From: a bacterium
GTDB taxonomy: Bacteria > UBP6 > JAFGXH01
DNA length: 60,417 nt
Direction: 5' to 3'
NCBI GenBank assembly: GCA_027064085.1
Contig: JAMOQH010000032.1
Coordinates: forward strand, 1 to 60,417
Part shown: piece after piece, positions 16,940 through 24,938 of the stretch
How positions within the stretch are numbered: position 1 is the stretch's first letter
How the letters are laid out: every line of letters starts with the position of its first letter
The notes under the pieces: generated by a model
Databases searched by the model: none
Told to the model about the DNA's origin: nothing
Seen by the model: only the letters and a program-made list of their open reading frames with translations
Position numbers and translations under genes: made by a program

Positions 16940-18796
16940 TTAATAATTTCTACTTGCAGTTTCTAAACTACAAGTTTCATTTGCCCACACAATATCAATT
17001 ACAGCCCATTTATCTTTTGGATTAAGTGCTTGAGAGCTATAACTATGTTCTTCCCCATTACAAATAATTTTTATAGTTGCAATACTTGCACCCATTCCTT
17101 GAGCATCAAAATAATCAACTCCAACAGTATATTTACCATCTTTAGGACTTTCTATTTGTATAACTTCAGGGCCAAAACCATTGGTGTCATCTCTGTCTAA
17201 CCTTGGATTATCTATACTTACACCGTGTTCACCCCAATCAGGATTTGAAACAGCCCAAAAACAATCATTTATTGTACCCCACTTTGAACTATCAACGCCT
17301 GGTTTTAATAAATGTAAATCCATATCACTATTACCACCTTTGTCCCATGTTAAAGTTACATTTAAGTGGTCACGAGTTTTGGCATTAATATGAATATCAC
17401 AATATGATTTTTCTCCATCATTGTCTGTTGCAGTAAATCTAGCAATATATTCTCCAACTGTATCTGGAATGAATTGAGTTCTTGTTCCTGTTGTTGGATT
17501 TAAACTTGATGCTGTACCATCTGGTTTACTAAAAAAACTCCATTCTGTTGAAACAACAGTTCCATTGCTATCTGTTGCCTCTGCTGATAAACGAACTGGA
17601 GCTTCAAATAAATAAGCTCTTGAGATATCATTTGAACATGTTACTATCGGTGCAACACAATCTTCATCAATTCTGCCATCACAATTGTCATCTATACTAT
17701 TTCCACAGATTTCAGTATCTAATGGTAAAATTTCATCAATACAGTTATTAGTATCATAAATACCATCTTTACATTCATATCTACCTTCTTTACATCTAGA
17801 ATTTGGGTATTGTGTTTCTAAAATATCTCTTGTATAGCATTTTTTAGATAAAATTTCTCCATTTGGATTTAAATCAGTTGTTCCATCACAATCGTTATCC
17901 TTATTATCGCATATTTCTTCACTTGGCAAAATTTCTCCATCACAACTACCCCATTCTTCACCACCAACACAACTAATAATACCTGTTTTGCATTCTCCTA
18001 TGTTAATTTTACTGCTATCTCCTGTATAACAATCAAGAGTGCTACCTGAGCTACATGAACAATTATCATTAATTGTTCCATCACAATTGTTATCTAGTCC
18101 ATCAGAACAATTATCTGTTTCTGCTGTTTTTACACATGGAATTTCAAATATACATTGTGTCTCTTTATCTATGTATCCATTTTCACACTCACAAGAGGCA
18201 TTTCCGTCTTTATCATAAATACATTCTCCATGTTCTCCACAATTTACTCCATCACATGGATTAGTAACAACTTCACATTTTCCAGTGTCATTATTACACA
18301 TTTCAATAATTGAGCATTCAACATTTTGACATTTGTCCTCAATGCAACTAAGATTTTCTTCAATGTAGCCATCATTACAATTACATTTTGCTACTTTATT
18401 TTCAATAACACAATTACCATTTCCACAATTTACATTTTGACATAAAGTATTTTCATCTATGCATTCTCCTTCTTGGCAAATTTCATTATTAGCACATTCA
18501 CTGTTTTTAATACATGGTGCTTGAGTGCATGAAAGCCCTTGTGGAATAAAGCCTGTATCACAATCACAAGTTGCACTAGCATTTATTACTATACATTTTC
18601 CATGATTTGAACATTTTTTATTTTGACATAAAAAACTATTACTTACACATTTTTTAGAAATGCAAATTTGGTTTTCACTACAGTCTTCATCCTTTTGGCA
18701 AGTATCTCCACCATCACCATTACTTTCACTACAAGAAATTATAAAAATAGATAAAAAAAGACTTAAAAAAAATATTAAATGCTGTTTGTTATTCAT
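16940..18796 (-). CDS. Large Cys-rich lipoprotein (EGF-like, MopE-type and PKD-like domains)
   Basis: 618 residues. Lipoprotein signal with IFIISC. Residues 30-220 are Cys-rich EGF-like/Dickkopf-like repeats (CQKDEDCSENQICISKKC, NHGKC..CDCDTGF). Residues 225-385 hold MopE-type putative metal-binding motifs (CSDGLDNNCDGTIND, CDNKDNDCDGTTD, CGNSIDDNCDGRIDEDC). Then comes a PKD-like domain (VGEYIARFTATDNDGE). A C-terminal YfaP-like domain follows (LNVTLTWDKGGNSDMDLHLL). This layout is typical of exposed myxobacterial lipoproteins; ligand unknown. Its ATG overlaps the murA stop by one base (TAATG). Confidence 0.85.
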   Translation of the reverse strand: MNNKQHLIFFLSLFLSIFIISCSESNGDGGDTCQKDEDCSENQICISKKCVSNSFLCQNKKCSNHGKCIVINASATCDCDTGFIPQGLSCTQAPCIKNSECANNEICQEGECIDENTLCQNVNCGNGNCVIENKVAKCNCNDGYIEENLSCIEDKCQNVECSIIEMCNNDTGKCEVVTNPCDGVNCGEHGECIYDKDGNASCECENGYIDKETQCIFEIPCVKTAETDNCSDGLDNNCDGTINDNCSCSSGSTLDCYTGDSSKINIGECKTGIISCVGGEEWGSCDGEILPSEEICDNKDNDCDGTTDLNPNGEILSKKCYTRDILETQYPNSRCKEGRYECKDGIYDTNNCIDEILPLDTEICGNSIDDNCDGRIDEDCVAPIVTCSNDISRAYLFEAPVRLSAEATDSNGTVVSTEWSFFSKPDGTASSLNPTTGTRTQFIPDTVGEYIARFTATDNDGEKSYCDIHINAKTRDHLNVTLTWDKGGNSDMDLHLLKPGVDSSKWGTINDCFWAVSNPDWGEHGVSIDNPRLDRDDTNGFGPEVIQIESPKDGKYTVGVDYFDAQGMGASIATIKIICNGEEHSYSSQALNPKDKWAVIDIVWANETCSLETASRNY

Positions 18797-20079
18797 TATA
18801 TTTCCTCTCTTTTAATGTTTGCACCCAAATTTTGTAATTTTTTATCAATATTTGCATATCCTCTATCAATTTGTCTAATATTATACATACTAGATTCTCC
18901 TTTTGCTACTAATGAGGCTATTAATAATGCCATACCTGCTCTAACATCTGGTGAATCGAGTTTTGTACCATACAATTCAGATGGGCCGACAATAACAGCT
19001 CTATGAGGATCACATGGAATAATTTTTGCCCCCATAGACATTAAATTATCAACAAAATACATTCTTCCTTCAAACATTTTTTCAAAAAATACTATTGTTC
19101 CCATTGCTTGAGTTGCAACAGTAATCAATATACTCATTAAATCACTTGGAAATGCTGGCCACGGTCCATCATAAATCTGAGGGACAGCCTTCATCATATC
19201 ATCTTTAATTTTTAATTCTTGGTTTTTGGGAACAATAATATCATTTCCGTCCCATTTTATACTTACACCTAATTTTTCAAAATTAATCAAAATCATGTAT
19301 AAGTCTTCTCTTCTGCAATTTTTTATTCTTATTTCACTGTTACTAACAGCAGCTAGGCCAATAAAAGAACCTATTTCTAAATAATCAGGCCCAATAGTAT
19401 GCTCGCCACCATATAGTCTATCAACTCCAGTGATATATAAAGTACTAGTGTTAATTCCTTCTATTCTTGCACCTATACTATTTAAAAACTTAATTAAATT
19501 AGTAACATGAGGTTCTTGAGCTGCATTTCTTATTATTGTAACACCTTTTGCAAGTACAGCTGCCATAATAATGTTTTCAGTTGCGGTAACAGATGGTTCA
19601 TCAAGAAAGATTTCAGCTCCTCTTAAGTTGTCTTCTGCAGTAACCTCAAATACATCAGATAACTTGATGTTGGCTCCAAGCATTTCTAAGCCTATAAAGT
19701 GAGTATCTAGCCTTCTTCTACCTATAACATCTCCCCCTGGAGGAGGTAACATTACTTTTTTATGCTTACTTACCATTGGTCCTAAAAATAAAATGCTTGC
19801 TCTAATTCTTTGGCATTCTTCTTTTGGAAGTTCAAAAGTATTTATTCCTTTGTTTATAATATATAAAGTTGTATCATCTATCCATTCAACAACTCCACCT
19901 ATTTTTTGAATCACTTCTATCATTACCTCAATATCTCTAATTTTAGGCATATTTTTTAATATAATTTTTTCATCAGTTAAAAGAGTTGCTGCTAAAATAG
20001 GCAAAGCTTCATTTTTACTTCCTGATGGTATTACTGTTCCTGATAGTTCTTTTTTCCCATTAATTACAAAGCGTTCCAT
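18796..20079 (-). CDS. murA: UDP-N-acetylglucosamine 1-carboxyvinyltransferase (Asp-type active site)
   Basis: First committed step of peptidoglycan synthesis: enolpyruvyl transfer from PEP to UDP-GlcNAc. 427 residues. K22 (PSGSKNEALP) and RASILFLGP are kept. The active-site loop reads LPPPGGDVIGRRRLD, so the residue equivalent to E. coli Cys115 is Asp117. The same Cys-to-Asp change in Mycobacterium and Chlamydia makes MurA insensitive to fosfomycin. Start ATG 20079 follows GAGGAG; an in-frame TTG at 20091 is rejected. Confidence 0.96.
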   Translation of the reverse strand: MERFVINGKKELSGTVIPSGSKNEALPILAATLLTDEKIILKNMPKIRDIEVMIEVIQKIGGVVEWIDDTTLYIINKGINTFELPKEECQRIRASILFLGPMVSKHKKVMLPPPGGDVIGRRRLDTHFIGLEMLGANIKLSDVFEVTAEDNLRGAEIFLDEPSVTATENIIMAAVLAKGVTIIRNAAQEPHVTNLIKFLNSIGARIEGINTSTLYITGVDRLYGGEHTIGPDYLEIGSFIGLAAVSNSEIRIKNCRREDLYMILINFEKLGVSIKWDGNDIIVPKNQELKIKDDMMKAVPQIYDGPWPAFPSDLMSILITVATQAMGTIVFFEKMFEGRMYFVDNLMSMGAKIIPCDPHRAVIVGPSELYGTKLDSPDVRAGMALLIASLVAKGESSMYNIRQIDRGYANIDKKLQNLGANIKREEI

Positions 20080-20210
20080 AATACTCCTCAAAAGTTTTGA
20101 TTAAGGTATCATAAAATGAAGTCATTTTGTAGTTTTTTTAATATTAATTTGGCTTTTATTTATTTTCCAGTGAAATCTTATAGTATTTTCTACATGGGTT
20201 TCTTTTCTCC

Positions 20211-20272
20211 ATTTTTAAGATTTTAAGCTTAAAAATCAATGTAATAAACTGTTTATAGGTTATGAAATTGCA
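20211..20272 (+). repeat. Two-hairpin intergenic element, copy D
   Basis: ATTTTTAAG/CTTAAAAAT (20211-20236, loop ATTTTAAG) precedes the outer stem CAAT (20237-20240) / ATTG (20267-20270). Between them are GTA, ATAAA/TTTAT, and GGTTATGAA. The surrounding 20092-20328 gap has no ORF of note. Confidence 0.55.
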
Positions 20273-20328
20273 AGTAACTACTTTTATTCCTAATTCTCTA
20301 GCATTTTATTAGTTGAAATGTATAAAAG

Positions 20329-20913
20329 TTATTGATTAATAATCTTTCCAACTTTTTCAACTGTTAGTTTATCATTTCCTAGAAACGGGTATCCTTCCCA
20401 AACAACAGTTTTATCTGGAGCAATAATTACTACATGAGGAATTCCTCTTACTCCATAACGATGTTTAAGTGTTCCATGAGTATCATAGGCGGAATAGTAT
20501 TCTATAACTGGTGACTTCATCGCTTTGATTCTATTTTTTGTTGTTGTTGCAATTCCAACTACAATAAGTTTGTTTTTATATTTTTTACTAATTTTATTTA
20601 ATTCGGGGATAGCTCTTTTACATTGCGGACAATGTGTTCCCCAAAAATCAATTAGAATAAATTTATTTTTAAAATTAGGTTTATCGCTTACCCAACCCTC
20701 AACTGTAAAAAGAGGAGCTGGCTTTCCTAAAAAAGAATTTGCCCATAGTTTTTTATTTTTTACACAAAATTTTGTAGAATATTTTTTATTATTAGAAATA
20801 CTATCTTTTTGGAAGGGATTAGTTCCCAATTTATCATTAGGTGATTTATTGGTATTTACTTTTTTACATGAAACTAAACTTAAAATAATTATTAGAAAGA
20901 TTAATGTCTTCAT
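20329..20913 (-). CDS. TlpA-like thioredoxin-fold lipoprotein
   Basis: 194 residues. Lipoprotein signal (MKTLIFLIIILSLVSC) and a polar linker precede a redoxin/TlpA domain from about residue 60: GKPAPLFTVEGW, FILIDFWGTHCPQCKRAIPEL (active-site CPQC) and the cis-proline loop RGIPHVVII. It would act as a membrane-tethered disulfide reductase in the periplasm. No cytochrome c maturation gene is near, so the partner is unknown. Single gene. Confidence 0.85.
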   Translation of the reverse strand: MKTLIFLIIILSLVSCKKVNTNKSPNDKLGTNPFQKDSISNNKKYSTKFCVKNKKLWANSFLGKPAPLFTVEGWVSDKPNFKNKFILIDFWGTHCPQCKRAIPELNKISKKYKNKLIVVGIATTTKNRIKAMKSPVIEYYSAYDTHGTLKHRYGVRGIPHVVIIAPDKTVVWEGYPFLGNDKLTVEKVGKIINQ

Positions 20914-21009
20914 AGAGCCTCCAATTGATTTTAAAATAATATATTTTTGTTATTATTACAAGTTTTAAAATGTTTGCTCTAAAATTATGACCCAATAAAA
21001 TGTTATCAG

Positions 21010-21672
21010 CTAAGGTAAAGTTGCTAAAAAACCTAGCATAACAGAATAACCTGTCTTTTCATCATTTTGAGGAATATCTATAGAAAATTCGGTTATTAAT
21101 TCTATGGTATCGTAAAGTTGATAATTAGCACCAAATGCCAGTGCTCCAATATTTAAATTTTCATTATTGTTTTTTGATATGTCAAGTTGAATTAATAGTT
21201 GTAAATTATCTAATAATGAGTAATAACTCCCAAATAAAAAAGAATAACCATTATATCCATTATTAAAATTTAATTCAGAATCTAAATAAAAGCCTGCTAA
21301 TTGTAAATCATCTTTTAAATCATAATTTAATTCTAATCCTATTAAACTATTATATGAATTGTCTAATTCTCCATAAAAATCAATATCAACATGTGTTGTA
21401 TCTAATGGGGTAAAAATAAAGCCAAAAGAATTTGATGTTATAGCTGTGTTGCTGGAAAATTTTTCACTTGAAATACCAACATGAGCTGAAAATATTGAAG
21501 TAATACCCATGCCAATATGGATTTCATTTGTAAAAATTTTATTATCTTCAGATAAATTTGAAGTTTTGTGGTAATATTCAAAGTCGGTGAAACCCAAGTC
21601 AAAAGTTTCTATGGTATCTACAGCAAAAAGATTAATGTTTATTAAAACAAGTAGAGTGATAATTTTTTTCAT
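21010..21672 (-). CDS. Putative outer-membrane beta-barrel protein, likely iron-regulated
   Basis: 220 residues with signal peptide MKKIITLLVLININLFA. Repeated amphipathic strands follow (IHIGMGITSIFSAHVGI, SNSFGFIFTPL, VDIDFYGELDN, LQLAGFYLDSELN, SFLFGSYYSL), as in small barrels. I do not recognise the family. GGAG lies five bases before ATG 21672; the in-frame start at 21783 would cover the operator and is rejected. A Fur-box-like site lies 39 bases upstream of the start, so iron repression is likely. Confidence 0.65.
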   Translation of the reverse strand: MKKIITLLVLININLFAVDTIETFDLGFTDFEYYHKTSNLSEDNKIFTNEIHIGMGITSIFSAHVGISSEKFSSNTAITSNSFGFIFTPLDTTHVDIDFYGELDNSYNSLIGLELNYDLKDDLQLAGFYLDSELNFNNGYNGYSFLFGSYYSLLDNLQLLIQLDISKNNNENLNIGALAFGANYQLYDTIELITEFSIDIPQNDEKTGYSVMLGFLATLP

Positions 21673-21710
21673 TTCTTCTCCTATTAAAAATGCCTTTATG
21701 ATAAAGGTAA

Positions 21711-21744
21711 TGAAAATCGTTTTCAATATCATTATATTGAAAAC
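21711..21744. promoter_or_regulatory. Fur-box-like operator overlapping a 26-base palindrome
   Basis: TGAAAATCGTTTTCA (21711-21725) matches the 7-1-7 Fur pattern TGATAATnATTATCA at 12 of 14 positions. It overlaps a second palindrome with 11-base arms (GTTTTCAATAT, 21719-21729; complement 21734-21744). The site lies between divergent genes (starts at 21672 and 21776) and could control both. Confidence 0.55.
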
Positions 21745-21775
21745 TTTGTATTTGTCAAGTGAAAAAAGATGATAA

Positions 21776-22024
21776 ATGTTCAATTGTTTTATAGATAATA
21801 TTTGGATTATTTCAAAGGCAAGTGATAAAGTTGATTTTTTACAAGGAAAACGGGTAGAGTTAATTGCTAATAGCAGTAATAAAAACTTACTTGAAATAAT
21901 TGATTTGATTGATGGAAAACGCTTAATTAAGGAAATTGGAAATTTATCAAGGTTTAGCGATTTTAAAATATTAAAATTACTTGCAAGATTAAAAGAAAAG
22001 GGGTATATACAATCTTTTGATTGA
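21776..22024 (+). CDS. Small protein with winged-helix-like C-terminal half
   Basis: 82 residues. The second half (LLEIIDLIDGKRLIKEIG and FKILKLLARLKEKGYIQ) resembles the wHTH-like tail of DUF4388-type proteins, where IDG..S..EI is followed by a helix and a LxxLxxxGxI turn. The N-terminal half is unrecognised. No strong ribosome site precedes the ATG. The next gene starts 16 bases after its stop, so they are probably co-transcribed. Confidence 0.55.
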   Translation: MFNCFIDNIWIISKASDKVDFLQGKRVELIANSSNKNLLEIIDLIDGKRLIKEIGNLSRFSDFKILKLLARLKEKGYIQSFD

Positions 22025-22040
22025 TTTGTTTGTAGGTAAG

Positions 22041-23270
22041 ATGAAATTTATATTTGTTTTTTTATTTGTTTTTACTCCCATATTAAGTTTATTTGCTTCT
22101 AAAGATAATCTATTAAATGAAAATAATACAATAAAGAAGCCTAAGTCGCTTAGTAAGCTTGTTAAAAAAAAGAAAACAGAAGGCTTTACTTATTGGTATT
22201 ATAAGCCTGATAAAACTGGAGCAAGAGCTTTTCATAATCCTCTTCAGTTTATTATAGAAGGAGGTATTCCGGGAGATAAAGTACTGGGAAATTCAAGATT
22301 TGGAGATGGTTTTGTTGAACTTTTCAGAAAATTAAAAAATCCAATCCCATTAATTAATGATTATGGTTGGAAAAAGTTTATATATTATGAATTTATTCCT
22401 CATTATGGAGATGGTGCTAATTGGATACCCAATTATACTTGGCATCTTTTTGGTGGAGGATTCAGAACAAGACTCATGATAGAATATTATCATTATAATA
22501 ATTACAAATATCCTGCTCTTTGGGGGTGGGCAACAATGTATATTATGCATATTTTTAATGAATCAACACAGCAGGGTAATTTTTTAAAATTATCCTCGGA
22601 GGATAAAGAAAATGGAGCAAGTGAAAATGATACTATAGATCCTTTTCCTGATTTATTATTTTTTGATTGGATTGGGGGGGTAATTTTTTCCTATGACCCA
22701 ATTAACAGATTTATGACAAAATATTTACATTTATCTGATTGGTCATATCAATCGCAATTAAATCTTGCAACAAATAGAATTTTAAATAATGGACAAATTT
22801 ATTGGATGCGTTATCAACTTTTTGACTCTCCTTTTAGTTTAAATTGGATTTCTGGAGCTAAAATTACGGCTCCTGGATTTTCTTATGAGTATAAAAACGA
22901 CCATTACTTGTCTTTTGGTTTTGGTTTGTCAGTAAACAGAATATCTATGGATTCAAAAGGTAATTTAGTTTCGGGTTCTACTGTTTATACTATGGGATTT
23001 TATTACTCTATTGCTGATAATCCTATTTTAACAGCAACTTTGTCTATGCCTGATTATAAAGCAATGAGACTACATCCTGAAACTAAGAATGAATATAATA
23101 TGAAGTTTTATGTAAATCTATATCCAACTGATTTAATAAAATTATGGGATATGAATCTGGGATTAAGTTTTGCATATGACAGAGGGACTTTCTTTTTGGG
23201 AATAACCAATGCAAATTGGCCTCTTGGTTTTACTTTTGGTAATCATAAGCCCGAATATTATGGCAGATAA
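22041..23270 (+). CDS. Putative outer-membrane protein of unknown family
   Basis: 409 residues. Signal peptide MKFIFVFLFVFTPILSLFA, then a Lys-rich segment (about 30-55), then a Trp/Tyr-rich body with many barrel-type strands (FIYYEFIPHYGDGANW, FRTRLMIEYYHYNNY, YLSFGFGLSVNRI, YNMKFYVNLYPT, MNLGLSFAYDRGTFFLG). Several strands suggest a membrane-embedded enzyme or channel, but I find no catalytic motif I can name. AGG lies ahead of ATG 22041; the in-frame ATG at 22017 overlaps the upstream gene. Confidence 0.6.
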   Translation: MKFIFVFLFVFTPILSLFASKDNLLNENNTIKKPKSLSKLVKKKKTEGFTYWYYKPDKTGARAFHNPLQFIIEGGIPGDKVLGNSRFGDGFVELFRKLKNPIPLINDYGWKKFIYYEFIPHYGDGANWIPNYTWHLFGGGFRTRLMIEYYHYNNYKYPALWGWATMYIMHIFNESTQQGNFLKLSSEDKENGASENDTIDPFPDLLFFDWIGGVIFSYDPINRFMTKYLHLSDWSYQSQLNLATNRILNNGQIYWMRYQLFDSPFSLNWISGAKITAPGFSYEYKNDHYLSFGFGLSVNRISMDSKGNLVSGSTVYTMGFYYSIADNPILTATLSMPDYKAMRLHPETKNEYNMKFYVNLYPTDLIKLWDMNLGLSFAYDRGTFFLGITNANWPLGFTFGNHKPEYYGR

Positions 23271-23300
23271 ATAAATAAAATTATATATGTTAATTAATAT

Positions 23301-23324
23301 AAGTTTAGATTTTAAGCTAAACTT
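23301..23324 (+). repeat. First hairpin of the two-hairpin element, copy G (degenerate)
   Basis: AAGTTTAG/CTAAACTT with loop ATTTTAAG, the same loop as copy D at 20220. The second hairpin cannot be drawn convincingly; the following bases form AAATAAAA...TTTTATTT overlapping the mnmE stop. It lies between two convergent genes and may help end both transcripts. Confidence 0.45.
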
Positions 23325-23345
23325 ACAAATAAAAATTCATAAGTT

Positions 23346-24710
23346 TTATTTGCCTATACAAAAATTTTGAAAAATATTTCCTAAAATATCATCAGGGGTA
23401 ACTTCTCCTAGTATTGCTCCGATTTCTTCTAGTGCAAATCTAAAATCTTGTGAAATAAATTCTAAAGGGAGTTGGCTTTCTATTGATTTTAAAGAGTTTT
23501 CTAAGTTTTTTATACTTTTATCAATATGTTGCTTATGTCTTTCATTAGTAATTAAAATTGTTTCGCTATTAAAGTTTTTGTTAATTAATTTTTCTGAAAT
23601 TAACTCTTTTAATTCTTGTGTTCTTAAGTTATGTTTTGCAGAAATTTCCAAATCTGGCTTTATCTCAGTATGTTTTGAAACATCTATTTTATTTTGTATT
23701 AAAAGATGATTTTTTCCTTTAAATTTATAATATATTTTTTCAATATCATTAGTAAAACCATGCTCGTCATATAAAAATATTATTAAATCAGCTTCTTCTA
23801 TCTTAGAAAATACCTTTTCAACGCCTATTTGCTCTATTTTATCATTACTTTCTCTAATTCCTGCAGTGTCAATAAGAGTTATAGGGATACCATTAATTAT
23901 AATGTTACCCTCTAAATAATCTCTTGTTGTGCCAGGGATATCTGTAACTAATGCTCTATCCATTTTAAGTAAAGTATTCATTAATGAAGATTTTCCTGCA
24001 TTTGGAGCTCCAACAATAGTTACCATTGCGCCTTTTGAAATTAATTTCCCCTCATAGTAAGAACTAGATAATGATTTTAATTTAGTTAATAAATTTATGA
24101 CCTTTTCTTTTATTTTATAATTAGCCATAAAGTCGTAGTCTTCTTCAGGAAAATCAATAGTTGCTTCTGTGATTGTTGCAATATTAAATAAATTTTCTTT
24201 TATTTTCTTTAAATATTTTGATAATTCACCTCTAAGTTGTCCAACTGCTTCTAAATGTGCATTTTCAGACCTTGCTTCTATGATATCTAGTATGGATTCA
24301 GCTTGAACTAGGTCAATCTTTCCAAATAAAAAAGCTCTTTCGGTAAATTCACCTCTTTCTGCTTGAATTGCTCCATTTTTAAGTATTAATTTTAATATTT
24401 TATTAGAATTAATAAATCCACCATGTATATGAAATTCAACTATATCTTCACCTGTAAAAGAATTAGGTCCTTTGAAATATACTGCCATTGCCTCATCTAG
24501 TATGATGTTTTCATCTTTTATTTTTCCAAAGTAAAAATATCTTTTTTGGGGCATAAAATCAGAATTTTTAATTCTTCCTTTATGAAAGAAAATTTTATTC
24601 ATAATTTTTAAAGAATCTGAGCCTGAAACCCTAATAATAGAAACTCCAGCACTACAATTACCCGTTGCAACAGCTACAATTGTTTTTGATAATCTATTTT
24701 TTGTGTTCAT
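23346..24710 (-). CDS. mnmE: tRNA modification GTPase MnmE
   Basis: With MnmG it forms the 5-carboxymethylaminomethyl group at U34 of some tRNAs. 454 residues: N-terminal folate-binding domain (IVAVATGNCSAGVSIIRVSG), helical domain (GEFTERAFLFGKIDLVQAESI), an inserted G domain (GAPNAGKSSLMN, DIPGTTRD, DTAGIRES, QNKID) and the C-terminal C-x-G-K (FCIGK). All key residues are present. It stands alone and diverges from the TonB receptor gene. mnmG is not nearby. Confidence 0.97.
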   Translation of the reverse strand: MNTKNRLSKTIVAVATGNCSAGVSIIRVSGSDSLKIMNKIFFHKGRIKNSDFMPQKRYFYFGKIKDENIILDEAMAVYFKGPNSFTGEDIVEFHIHGGFINSNKILKLILKNGAIQAERGEFTERAFLFGKIDLVQAESILDIIEARSENAHLEAVGQLRGELSKYLKKIKENLFNIATITEATIDFPEEDYDFMANYKIKEKVINLLTKLKSLSSSYYEGKLISKGAMVTIVGAPNAGKSSLMNTLLKMDRALVTDIPGTTRDYLEGNIIINGIPITLIDTAGIRESNDKIEQIGVEKVFSKIEEADLIIFLYDEHGFTNDIEKIYYKFKGKNHLLIQNKIDVSKHTEIKPDLEISAKHNLRTQELKELISEKLINKNFNSETILITNERHKQHIDKSIKNLENSLKSIESQLPLEFISQDFRFALEEIGAILGEVTPDDILGNIFQNFCIGK

Positions 24711-24829
24711 ATTTTCCTTTTATCTCTTTAAATAACTTAATATAAGTATCAAAAAATGATAAATAATATATAGAGAATAGTTATTTTTAATATTTTTTCA
24801 ATAATAATTTATTATTTATTGTAATATTG

Positions 24830-24847
24830 TTTGTTATCGTTAACAAA
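24830..24847. promoter_or_regulatory. Palindrome upstream of the TonB receptor
   Basis: TTTGTTA and TAACAAA are separated by TCGT (18 bases). It lies in the 228-base divergent gap between mnmE and the receptor gene, 34 bases before a longer palindrome. Possible regulator site; the rest of the gap is AT-rich without clear signals. Confidence 0.35.
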
Positions 24848-24880
24848 AATTGAAATTTTCTTTACTTAATGTTAAGTTAT

Positions 24881-24912
24881 GATGTTTTAATAATAATTAT
24901 TATTAAAACATC
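24881..24912. promoter_or_regulatory. Perfect 32-base palindrome, possible Fur-type operator
   Basis: The arm GATGTTTTAATAATAA (24881-24896) is followed with no spacer by its exact complement. Inside it TAATAATAATTATTA (24888-24902) agrees with the Fur 7-1-7 pattern at 12 of 14 positions. It ends 26 bases before the GTG start of a TonB-dependent receptor, a class often under metal control. Confidence 0.55.
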
Positions 24913-24938
24913 TCTAGGTAACTTTTTATGGAGTAAAA

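Noticed and set aside
24928-24935. ATG just before the TonB receptor GTG
   Set aside because: It reads ATG GAG TAA and stops at once; it only provides the GGAG ribosome site.
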